A stretch of 8,165 nt of DNA from an uncultured Bacteroidales bacterium (lineage in GTDB: Bacteria > Bacteroidota > Bacteroidia > Bacteroidales > UBA932), in the NCBI GenBank assembly GCA_946405485.1, contig CAMJHJ010000106.1, positions 1-8,165 on the forward strand. The letters run 5' to 3'. A model generated the notes under the pieces. It saw nothing but the letters and a program-made list of their open reading frames with translations, was not told the DNA's origin and did no database searches. A program made the translations under genes and the position numbers. Each line of letters starts with the position of its first letter. Position 1 is the first letter of the stretch. Of the stretch, positions 1-6,137 are shown piece after piece.

Positions 1-191
1 CTGAAATCCAGATGGAACAATCCGTGGCAGGCCAGGACCAGCAGGGAGACCAGCAAACCACCTGAGACGGGCGCAGGGATGCAGTAGCGTTTCAGGAAGG
101 GGATGCTTCTCGTGAAGAAGAATCCCAGCAAAAGCGCCACGACGCCGACTCCGGCCGTCTGGAACAGGTCAAAAGATAACTGATGCGGCAT
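1..191 (-). CDS. gltS: Sodium/glutamate symporter GltS, N-terminal part (runs off left edge)
   Basis: This is an inner-membrane carrier that would import glutamate together with sodium. About 63 codons are visible, read leftwards from the ATG at 191, with no stop before the edge. The first residues are MPHQLSFDLFQTAGVG, then a hydrophobic first membrane segment (VALLLGFFF), then the FLKRYCIPAPVSGGLLVSL stretch. From memory, this last part lines up closely with the start of E. coli GltS (FLKKYTIPEPVAGGLLVAL). That block is characteristic of the family, so the call is firm although only about one sixth of the usual ~400 residues is present. The start is supported by alignment with the GltS N-terminus and by a TATCTTTG promoter element 23 bp upstream. 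It is transcribed divergently from the lipoprotein gene at 277. Confidence 0.85.
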   Translation of the reverse strand, partial: MPHQLSFDLFQTAGVGVVALLLGFFFTRSIPFLKRYCIPAPVSGGLLVSLLVLACHGLFHLDF

Positions 192-213
192 GGATCAGAT
201 ACGGATGTGGAAA

Positions 214-221
214 CAAAGATA
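214..221 (-). promoter_or_regulatory. Bacteroidetes-type -7 promoter element for gltS
   Basis: The minus strand reads TATCTTTG here, an exact match to the Bacteroidetes -7 consensus TAnnTTTG. It lies 22 bases upstream of the gltS ATG, predicting a leader of roughly 15-18 nt. No TTTG -33 element is seen at the expected spacing, so the assignment rests on the -7 octamer and its position. The rest of the 85-bp gap between the two divergent genes (192-276) shows no clear promoter for the rightward gene. The best candidate is a poor match, TATCTTGC at 248-255. Confidence 0.55.
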
Positions 222-276
222 CGATTTTTTCCGTCAGGATTTTTGCTTATCTTGCAGTATCATCCTTATTACGCTT

Positions 277-1473
277 ATGAAACGTTTCCTGCTCCCTTTT
301 TTCCTGCTTTGCCTTTTGTTTGGCTGCAGTCGGGTGAGTGTGCCTTTCGACCCGGCGGAGGCTGCCGTCATCAATGAGGACTGTGACCTGATGGCGCATT
401 GCTCCTGTTTCGTGCCCGGTGGCGCGGGGACAATATATTTCGCATATTACCGGGATTCGACGCAAATCCTGGAGAATCCGGGCAAGACGACGATTACGCC
501 GGTCCTGGCGAAGGCGACGGGGCTGCGGGAAGGGCGTCCGGGCGAGGGGCTTTCCGTTTCGTTCGAATCCGTCGTGCACCAGGAGATCATCCATACGGGG
601 GAGACCGTGGGTTCGTTTACCCAGAGTCCTGTGCGGGCACCGTACGACCCCAATCTTTTGCTGCTGGGGGATACGCTGATGGTGTATTTCGTCGGCTGCG
701 TCGACGGGATCGTGACGACCTGCGTGCGGCGTTACGACATCCGGTCGGATTGTTTCGCGGGAGGGGTGGAAGTTTGCACGCTTTCGTATGACGGCAAGAC
801 GGTACCCTTCGATACGCGGAGCGTTTTCGGCTTGTACGAGGAACGGGGAATCGCCGCAACCTATAACAATGATTTGCTGATGTCCGGGGCTTTCGTTCCG
901 TACAAAGGGGAATGGTATTGCGCGGTCGGCACGGCTTTCCAGCCCCGGTCCTGCCCGGTGGTTGTCAAGACCTTGGACGGGGTGCATTTCGACGCTGTGA
1001 TGGTCTGTCCGGAGTTCCTGTACGGCTGCGCCGAGGCATCGGTGGCGGTTTGGAAGGATGATTTCTATGTGGTGATGCGCAACAGCGGGGTGGAGCGCGG
1101 GGGCCGGGGATGCTATGTGGCGCGTTACGATGGTTCCGGCCGCTGCCTCGCCGGTCCGGTGTACCTGTCGGAAGCGCAGTCCAAGCCGGCGATTGCTCTG
1201 CACAAGGGACGTATGTACCTGTTTTACAATGCGAATCCTTTCCTGCAGACAGACTGGGGCCTGGTGTCCCGAAGCCGCTTGCGGATCTCCGAGATCGACC
1301 GGAATTGCCGGATCCTGCGGAGTTGGGACATCACGGACCCGTACGGCATCCATTACCCGTACATCCAGGAAATGGACGGCCGGCTCTGGATGTCTTTTAC
1401 CGAAGACCGCAAGCAACTGGACATCGCCCAGACCCGCACCAACATCTCCTTCACGCCCGTCCGCTTGCCCTGA
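277..1473 (+). CDS. Lipoprotein with probable sialidase-like beta-propeller fold, cysteine-rich
   Basis: This is a 398-residue exported protein, probably a glycan-binding or glycan-cleaving beta-propeller. MKRFLLPFFLLCLLFGC is a signal peptide with lipobox LFGC, so Cys17 would be lipidated. The frame stays open back to an ATG at 190, but that start would put 29 extra residues before the signal peptide, so the ATG at 277 is preferred. Repeated 'short strand, D/G turn, strand with aromatics' units (LLLLGDTLMVYF at 127-138, WKDDFYVVMRNSG at 259-271, LHKGRMYLFYN at 308-318, MDGRLWMSFTEDRKQ at 366-380) suggest propeller blades. The last unit, with YPYIQEMDG at 360-368, resembles the BNR-repeat sialidase-like group as I recall it. 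I cannot name a substrate. E253, Y360 and several arginines are only candidate active-site residues. Residue +2 onward (SRVSV) lacks an acidic surface-export signal, so a periplasm-facing location is possible. Fourteen cysteines besides Cys12 and Cys17 are unusual. Alternative: another five- or six-bladed glycosidase-like propeller. Confidence 0.7.
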   Translation: MKRFLLPFFLLCLLFGCSRVSVPFDPAEAAVINEDCDLMAHCSCFVPGGAGTIYFAYYRDSTQILENPGKTTITPVLAKATGLREGRPGEGLSVSFESVVHQEIIHTGETVGSFTQSPVRAPYDPNLLLLGDTLMVYFVGCVDGIVTTCVRRYDIRSDCFAGGVEVCTLSYDGKTVPFDTRSVFGLYEERGIAATYNNDLLMSGAFVPYKGEWYCAVGTAFQPRSCPVVVKTLDGVHFDAVMVCPEFLYGCAEASVAVWKDDFYVVMRNSGVERGGRGCYVARYDGSGRCLAGPVYLSEAQSKPAIALHKGRMYLFYNANPFLQTDWGLVSRSRLRISEIDRNCRILRSWDITDPYGIHYPYIQEMDGRLWMSFTEDRKQLDIAQTRTNISFTPVRLP

Positions 1474-1505
1474 TTCGGCAAAGTCGAAATAGTTTCGTAT
1501 CTTTG
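1474..1505 (+). promoter_or_regulatory. Bacteroidetes-type promoter for the GT4 glycosyltransferase
   Basis: TATCTTTG at 1498-1505 matches the -7 consensus TAnnTTTG exactly. TTCG at 1474-1477, exactly 20 bases upstream, is one mismatch from the TTTG -33 consensus. The -33 element begins immediately after the TGA stop of the upstream lipoprotein gene. The predicted transcription start (about 1510-1512) is nearly on top of the ATG at 1514, so the message would have almost no leader. Confidence 0.65.
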
Positions 1506-1513
1506 CCGGCGCT

Positions 1514-2668
1514 ATGAAAATCCTTTTCGTCGTCAACAATTTCTACGCCTCCGGTAACGGTCTTTCTGCCTCCGCCCGGCGTACTGTCAAATATCTCCGT
1601 GAAGCGGGAGAAGAGGTCCGGGTCCTTTCCGGCCGTAACCATGAAGCCGAAGAACCTCAGCCGGATTATGTCCTGGGCGATTTCCATGTCCCGGTCTTTG
1701 ACGGCTTGGTCCAGTCTCATGGTTACAAGTTTGCCAAGACAGACATATCCTTGATCGAAGAGGCTGTCAAGTGGGCGGACGTCGTCCATCTTGAAGAGCC
1801 GTTCATTATCCAGATGGCCACGGCCCGTATCGCCAAGCGTCTGGGCGTCCCTTGCACGGGTACCTACCATCTGCATCCTGAGAACCTGTTTTGCTCAATC
1901 AATCTGGGCGACTGGAAATTCCTGAACTACAATATGCTCCGCGCCTGGCGCGATTTCGTGTTCGATTATTGCACGGATATCCAGTGTCCGACGGAAAATG
2001 TTTTAGAGAGACTGCAGAAATTCGGTTTCAAGTCCCGCCTGCACCTGATCTCGAACGGCATCATTCCGGATATCAGCCTTCGTCCGAAAGAGGAAAACCG
2101 GGATCCTTCCCGGCCTTTCCTGATTGCCTGTATCGGCCGCCTCGCTGTCGAAAAGGACCAGCCGACACTGTTGGAGGCGATGCGCTATTCGAAATATGCC
2201 CGACGCATCCAGCTGTTTTTCGCCGGTCGCGGCCCGGAAGCGGATGCAGTCAAGGAAAAGGCGCACGCCCTTTACGAAGAGGGGATCGTCGCCTATGATC
2301 CGATCTTCGAGTTCCGGGACCGGGCGGGGTTGCGCAAGCTTGCGGCCGAAGCTGACCTGTACATCCATTGCGCGACCGTCGAGGTCGAGGGTCTGTCCGC
2401 GTTGGAGGCTCTGCAGCAGGGCGTCGTCCCCATTATCGCCGAGGGTGAGCTGACGGCCACCTCCCAGTTTGCGCTGGACGAGCGCAGTCTCTTCCCGACC
2501 AAGGATGCGAAGGCGCTTGCCGAATGTATCGACTACTGGCTGGACCATCCTGAGGAGCGTTACGAGATGGGCTGGCGCTATGCCGAGTCCACCGAGGAAT
2601 ACGACATCAACAAGTCCATCTCCGCCCTGATCGACATGTTCCATCAGGCCGTCGGCGAGACAGCCTGA
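1514..2668 (+). CDS. Family 4 glycosyltransferase (GT-B fold)
   Basis: This is a 384-residue cytoplasmic retaining glycosyltransferase that would move a sugar from a nucleotide-sugar donor to a lipid or glycan acceptor. There is no signal peptide or membrane segment. The N-terminal half begins MKILFVVNNFYASGNGLSAS, the usual first strand plus glycine-containing acceptor loop, and continues through HLEEPF (92-97) and YHLHPENL (118-125). NGI at 181-183 marks the crossover to the donor domain. That domain carries IGRLAVEKD (207-215), AGRGPEAD (237-244) and an exact E-x7-E motif (E290 and E298 in VEVEGLSALEALQQG), the family 4 signature contacting the nucleotide sugar. Length is normal for the family. 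The N-terminal half is loosely reminiscent of glycolipid-forming GT4 enzymes, but donor and acceptor cannot be read from sequence. It follows the lipoprotein gene by 40 bp and has its own promoter. Its TGA stop directly abuts the stop of the convergent GH3 gene. Confidence 0.9.
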   Translation: MKILFVVNNFYASGNGLSASARRTVKYLREAGEEVRVLSGRNHEAEEPQPDYVLGDFHVPVFDGLVQSHGYKFAKTDISLIEEAVKWADVVHLEEPFIIQMATARIAKRLGVPCTGTYHLHPENLFCSINLGDWKFLNYNMLRAWRDFVFDYCTDIQCPTENVLERLQKFGFKSRLHLISNGIIPDISLRPKEENRDPSRPFLIACIGRLAVEKDQPTLLEAMRYSKYARRIQLFFAGRGPEADAVKEKAHALYEEGIVAYDPIFEFRDRAGLRKLAAEADLYIHCATVEVEGLSALEALQQGVVPIIAEGELTATSQFALDERSLFPTKDAKALAECIDYWLDHPEERYEMGWRYAESTEEYDINKSISALIDMFHQAVGETA

Positions 2669-4939
2669 TTATTTCAGTTCGAATTCTGCAGAGGCGCGGA
2701 TGTCGGCGCTGGAGGAACCGATCAGGACCTGGAAGGTTCCGGGCTCGGCGACCCAGCAGTGCTTTTCGGCGTCGAACCAGCTGAGAGCGGCACGGTCCAG
2801 GGTGAAACTGACCGTCCGGGTCTCGCCGGGCTGAAGGAAGACTTTCTGGAAGCCTTTGAGTTCCTTGGCGGGACGGTCCACGGAGGCCTCAGGGTCCGCC
2901 ACATAGAGCTGGACAACTTCTGCGCCAGCCACATTGCCGGTGTTCTTTACTTTCACGCTGACGGTTTGCACGGCTTTCCCGGAGCCGGTCGCTTCGGTGA
3001 CGGCCGTAGTTCCCGCGCCCTTCACGACCGCTTTGGCCACTTTCGCATCCGAATAGTCGAAGGTGGTGTAGCTCAAGCCGTAGCCGAAGGGGAACTGGAC
3101 CGGAATCTCCTTGGTGTCATACCAGCGGTAGCCGATGTAGATACCCTCGTCGTAGTATTCTTCCCAATAGGGTTTTCCTTCCACCCGGATGCCCGGGTAC
3201 TGGCGCTCGGTCTGGATTGGGCCGTCTTCCAGGCGGCACGGGATGGTGAACGGAAGTTTGCCGGAAGGATTGACGGCGCCTGTCAGCACGTCCACCAGGG
3301 CATGGCCGGATTCGGTGCCGCCATACCAGCCTTGTACGATGGCCCCGGCCACATCTGCCCAAGGCATCGCGACCGGCGAACCGGAAATGTTGACGACCAC
3401 GAGGGGCTTGCCGGTCCCGGCCAGCGCACGGATGACGTCCTCCTGCCCGTATGGCAGTTCGATCTGGGTGCGGTCCGTACCTTCGTTATCCTGGTTGGCG
3501 CCTTTGTTGAGGCCGCCGATAAACAGGACCAGGTCCGCGTCTTCGGCAGCGGCCACGGCATCGGCGATCAGGGTCTGGGCATCCCGGCTTTCCGACAGGT
3601 CCTGTCCGGTATCCACGCGGTCAAAGGAGGTAGATGTATCTCCGACATAACCCCGTTCCCACTGGATGCGTACCTTACCGTCGAAATACTCGTGCAGGGC
3701 CTGCAGCGGAATGACTTCATATTTGGTCTTGAGGTTGGAACTGCCTCCGCCGACGGTCTGCATCTTGAAGGCGTTTTCGCCGACCACCAGCAACTTCCCG
3801 CCCTCCGCGATATGCAGGGGAAGGGTGCCGTCGTTCTTGAGCAGCACGGTGCTTTCAGCCGCGATCTTGCGCGCTGCGGCATAATGCTCCGGCGAGGTGA
3901 AACTGCCATAGTGCACTTCGGGACTCATCCCGGTGCGGAAAATGGTGCGCAGGATGCGCCGGGCCTTGTCGTCCAGGCCTTCGACCGTGGCCCTTCCGTC
4001 ACGGAGGCGCTCCAGGTAGGGGTTGGCCAGGTGGTAGTAGTCATACGGGTTCCCCTTGCCCACGAGTCCGTTGGTGCCGGTGCCCATTTCGATATCCAGG
4101 CCGTTGGTGACAGGCTCGTCATCGTTGCGGCAGCCGCCCCAGTCGCTGATCACGACGCCGTCGAATCCCCATTCTCCTTTCAGGATGTCACAGAGCAGGC
4201 GCTTGTTGTGGCAGTTATACTGCCCGTTGTAGAGGTTGTACGATCCCATGATCGCCCAGGCGTCGCCTTCCGTGACGGCGGCCTTGAAGGCGGGCAGGTA
4301 GATTTCGTACAAGGTACGGTCATCCACATTGGAATTGGTATGGGTGCGCCGCACTTCCTGGTTGTTCATCGCGAAATGCTTCACGCAAGCCGCCACTCCG
4401 TTTTCCTGGACGCCCCGGACATAGGGGACGACCATCTGGGAAGCGAGGTACGGGTCTTCGCCCATATACTCGAACGTGCGGCCGTTGAGGGGCGTACGGC
4501 CCATGTTGACGCCGGGACCGAGCAGGATGTTCTTTTTCCGGTAACGGGCTTCTTCACCGATGCTGCGTCCGAACAGCAGGGCCAGATCCCGGTCCCAGGA
4601 AGCCGCCAGGGCGGAAAGGGCGGGGAAGGCCGTGCTGGAGTCGTTGGTCCATCCGGCCTGGCTCCACTGGTCCCACAGCACCTCGGGACGGACTCCATGC
4701 GGGCCGTCGGTATGCCAGACCTCGGGGATGCCGAGGCGCGGTACACCGGGCGAACTGAACTTGGACTGGGCATGGGTCATCGCGACCTTCTCTTCCAGTG
4801 TCATCCGGGCAAGGGCATCTTCCACCCTTTGCTCCAGCGGAGCGGAAGGATCGAGATAAGCGGGAACATTTTTCTTTTCGGAAGTCGTGCAGGCCGTGAT
4901 GGAAAGGGCCAGCAGCAGGGGGATCAGGATTCGTTTCAT
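2669..4939 (-). CDS. GH3 beta-glucosidase-type glycoside hydrolase, lipoprotein
   Basis: This is a 756-residue exported retaining glycosidase of family 3, most likely removing beta-glucosyl (or beta-xylosyl) units from oligosaccharides. MKRILIPLLLALSITAC is a signal peptide with lipobox ITAC (Cys17). The N-terminal TIM barrel contains HTDGPHGVR (76-84), NGRTFEYMGEDP (152-163), the KHF motif (K187, H188) and VISDWGG (263-269), whose D266 is the expected nucleophile. The alpha/beta sandwich follows at roughly 360-570, with NEGTDR (485-490) near the usual acid/base site; E487 is the candidate. FGYGLSYTTF (618-627) leads into the C-terminal fibronectin III-like domain (about 655-745), so the architecture is complete and length normal. 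The frame can be read from a TTG at 4960, but that codon lies inside the promoter -7 element, so the ATG at 4939 is chosen. It is divergent from the acetyltransferase and convergent with the glycosyltransferase. No SusC/D genes are nearby, and exact substrate is unknown. Confidence 0.92.
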   Translation of the reverse strand: MKRILIPLLLALSITACTTSEKKNVPAYLDPSAPLEQRVEDALARMTLEEKVAMTHAQSKFSSPGVPRLGIPEVWHTDGPHGVRPEVLWDQWSQAGWTNDSSTAFPALSALAASWDRDLALLFGRSIGEEARYRKKNILLGPGVNMGRTPLNGRTFEYMGEDPYLASQMVVPYVRGVQENGVAACVKHFAMNNQEVRRTHTNSNVDDRTLYEIYLPAFKAAVTEGDAWAIMGSYNLYNGQYNCHNKRLLCDILKGEWGFDGVVISDWGGCRNDDEPVTNGLDIEMGTGTNGLVGKGNPYDYYHLANPYLERLRDGRATVEGLDDKARRILRTIFRTGMSPEVHYGSFTSPEHYAAARKIAAESTVLLKNDGTLPLHIAEGGKLLVVGENAFKMQTVGGGSSNLKTKYEVIPLQALHEYFDGKVRIQWERGYVGDTSTSFDRVDTGQDLSESRDAQTLIADAVAAAEDADLVLFIGGLNKGANQDNEGTDRTQIELPYGQEDVIRALAGTGKPLVVVNISGSPVAMPWADVAGAIVQGWYGGTESGHALVDVLTGAVNPSGKLPFTIPCRLEDGPIQTERQYPGIRVEGKPYWEEYYDEGIYIGYRWYDTKEIPVQFPFGYGLSYTTFDYSDAKVAKAVVKGAGTTAVTEATGSGKAVQTVSVKVKNTGNVAGAEVVQLYVADPEASVDRPAKELKGFQKVFLQPGETRTVSFTLDRAALSWFDAEKHCWVAEPGTFQVLIGSSSADIRASAEFELK

Positions 4940-4957
4940 GGTCTCAGGTTTAACATT

Positions 4958-4965
4958 CAAAAATA
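4958..4965 (-). promoter_or_regulatory. Candidate -7 promoter element for the GH3 gene
   Basis: The minus strand reads TATTTTTG, matching TAnnTTTG, 18 bases upstream of the GH3 ATG. It sits in the most AT-rich patch of the window (about 4950-4995). No TTTG -33 box is seen at the expected spacing. The predicted -33 region falls on 4985-4989, touching the -7 element of the divergent acetyltransferase gene. Confidence 0.5.
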
Positions 4966-4988
4966 CAAAATAAAGTAGAAAAGATTGT

Positions 4989-4996
4989 TATCTTTG
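4989..4996 (+). promoter_or_regulatory. Bacteroidetes-type -7 promoter element for the acetyltransferase-aroDA pair
   Basis: TATCTTTG matches TAnnTTTG exactly and lies 21 bases before the ATG at 5018. That predicts a leader of about 15 nt. No consensus -33 box is visible. Its expected -33 position (about 4965) coincides with the -7 element of the divergent GH3 gene, so the two promoters share the same DNA. It probably also drives the downstream shikimate fusion gene, which has only a 10-bp upstream gap. Confidence 0.6.
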
Positions 4997-5017
4997 TGCA
5001 TAACAAGATGATTCGGA

Positions 5018-6127
5018 ATGGAAACGGATAAAAGGCTTCTTTCCTTAGATACGCTGCGGGGATTCGATATGATGTTCATCATGGGTTTCGCCGCCATCGT
5101 CACGGCGGTCTGCCGCCTGTTCCCCGGCGGAGACGGCAGCTGGCTCTGCCAGCAGATGAGCCATGTCCCCTGGGAAGGGCTTCGTCATCACGATACGATT
5201 TTCCCGCTGTTCCTTTATATCGCGGGTATCTCCTTCCCCTTCTCCTATGCCAAGCAGTTGTCCAGGGGAGCGACCCGGGGTCAGGTCTATGCCAAGGTAT
5301 TCAAACGCGGTTTCGTGCTGGTGCTGCTGGGTTTTGTCTACAGCGGTCTTTTTGACTTGAAGTTCAGCACTTTGCGCTTTTATAGCGTATTGGGCCGCAT
5401 TGGCCTGGCCTGGATGTTCGCCGCCCTGTTTTTTATCAATTTCAAGCCTAAGGCGCGGGCGATTATCGCCGCTGTCCTGCTGGTGGGATACTGGCTGCTG
5501 CTGAAGTTCGTTCCGGCGCCGGATGCGCCCGGGGCGGACCCCTTCTCCCTGGAAGGCAACCTGGTCGGCTACATCGACCGCACACTCTGGCCGGACCATC
5601 TTTACAAGAAAGGACTTTTTGATCCGGAAGGCTTGCTGAGCCTGCTTCCCGCAATCGTGACGGCCATGCTGGGTATGTTCACCGGAGAGTTCGTCCGTAT
5701 CGACGAGACAAAGGTTTCCGGGCCCCGGAAATCCCTGTACATGTTCCTCGCGTCGTTGGTGATGCTGGGACTGGGTCTGCTCTGGAGCCTGGATTTCCCG
5801 GTCAACAAGGCGTTGTGGTCCAGCAGTTTCGTGCTGGTGGTCGGGGCTTATTCGCTGGCGATGTTCGCGCTGTTTTATTATCTCATCGACGTACGGGGAT
5901 GGAAGGGCTGGACGAAGTTCTTCGAAGTGATCGGCCTTAATTCGATCACGATCTACATGGCCCAGCGTATCATCCCGTTCAGGAGCATCAATAAGTTTTT
6001 CCTGGGCGGCCTTGCGAACCTCTGTCCGGAACCTTGGGCCAATCTGATCCTGGCTCTGGGCTATTTCACGGTCAGCTGGCTGTTCCTGTGGTTCCTGTAC
6101 AGGAAGAAAGTGTTCTTGAAGGTATAA
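5018..6127 (+). CDS. Multi-pass membrane acyltransferase, HGSNAT-like
   Basis: This is a 369-residue integral membrane protein of the heparan-alpha-glucosaminide N-acetyltransferase-like group, in which acetyl from cytoplasmic acetyl-CoA is passed to a sugar amine on the far side of the membrane. The N-terminus has the group signature RLLSLDTLRGFD (6-17). H49 in SHVPWEGL aligns with the catalytic histidine region of the human enzyme (KHASWNGL, from memory), followed by FPLFLYIAGISF (62-73), the usual second membrane segment. NLVGYIDRTLWPDHLYKKG (181-199) and DPEGLLSLLPAI (202-213) are also typical of bacterial members. About ten hydrophobic segments are visible, at roughly 16-35, 61-78, 97-112, 126-142, 146-165, 207-226, 240-258, 270-291, 302-320 and 342-361. 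Length is normal. The bacterial substrate is unknown; an amino sugar in an envelope or dietary glycan is an inference. Overlap with the DUF5009/DUF1624 families is likely. It is divergent from GH3 and 10 bp upstream of aroDA. Confidence 0.85.
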   Translation: METDKRLLSLDTLRGFDMMFIMGFAAIVTAVCRLFPGGDGSWLCQQMSHVPWEGLRHHDTIFPLFLYIAGISFPFSYAKQLSRGATRGQVYAKVFKRGFVLVLLGFVYSGLFDLKFSTLRFYSVLGRIGLAWMFAALFFINFKPKARAIIAAVLLVGYWLLLKFVPAPDAPGADPFSLEGNLVGYIDRTLWPDHLYKKGLFDPEGLLSLLPAIVTAMLGMFTGEFVRIDETKVSGPRKSLYMFLASLVMLGLGLLWSLDFPVNKALWSSSFVLVVGAYSLAMFALFYYLIDVRGWKGWTKFFEVIGLNSITIYMAQRIIPFRSINKFFLGGLANLCPEPWANLILALGYFTVSWLFLWFLYRKKVFLKV

Positions 6128-6137
6128 GCTCCGTCCT

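Noticed and set aside
190..276. N-terminal extension of the lipoprotein from the ATG at 190
   Set aside because: It would bury the signal peptide 29 residues in and overlap both the gltS start codon and its promoter. The ATG at 277 gives a standard lipoprotein signal.
1465..1481. A 5-bp inverted repeat (TTGCC/GGCAA) around the lipoprotein stop codon, as a possible terminator
   Set aside because: The stem is short, there is no T-tract after it, and it overlaps the -33 region of the next promoter.
247..1539. A 430-codon minus-strand open frame opposite the lipoprotein gene
   Set aside because: Same in-register antisense effect. The product is rich in His, Arg and Pro with no hydrophobic core pattern, while the plus frame has a signal peptide, a lipobox and blade-like repeats.
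4940..4960. TTG start for the GH3 protein, adding 7 residues (MNVKPET)
   Set aside because: The TTG lies within the -7 promoter element TATTTTTG, so it would not be in the transcript. The ATG at 4939 immediately precedes a typical signal peptide.
2759..4978. A 739-codon open frame on the plus strand, opposite nearly the whole GH3 gene
   Set aside because: It is in codon register with GH3, so it stays open only because the GC-rich GH3 gene avoids TTA, CTA and TCA codons. Its translation lacks any recognisable domain, whereas the GH3 frame carries every family motif.
5008..5031. A 7-codon upstream frame (MIRNGNG) overlapping the acetyltransferase start
   Set aside because: It is in the leader and out of frame with the real gene, so it could affect translation. 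But it is too short to distinguish from chance and has no recognisable attenuator features.
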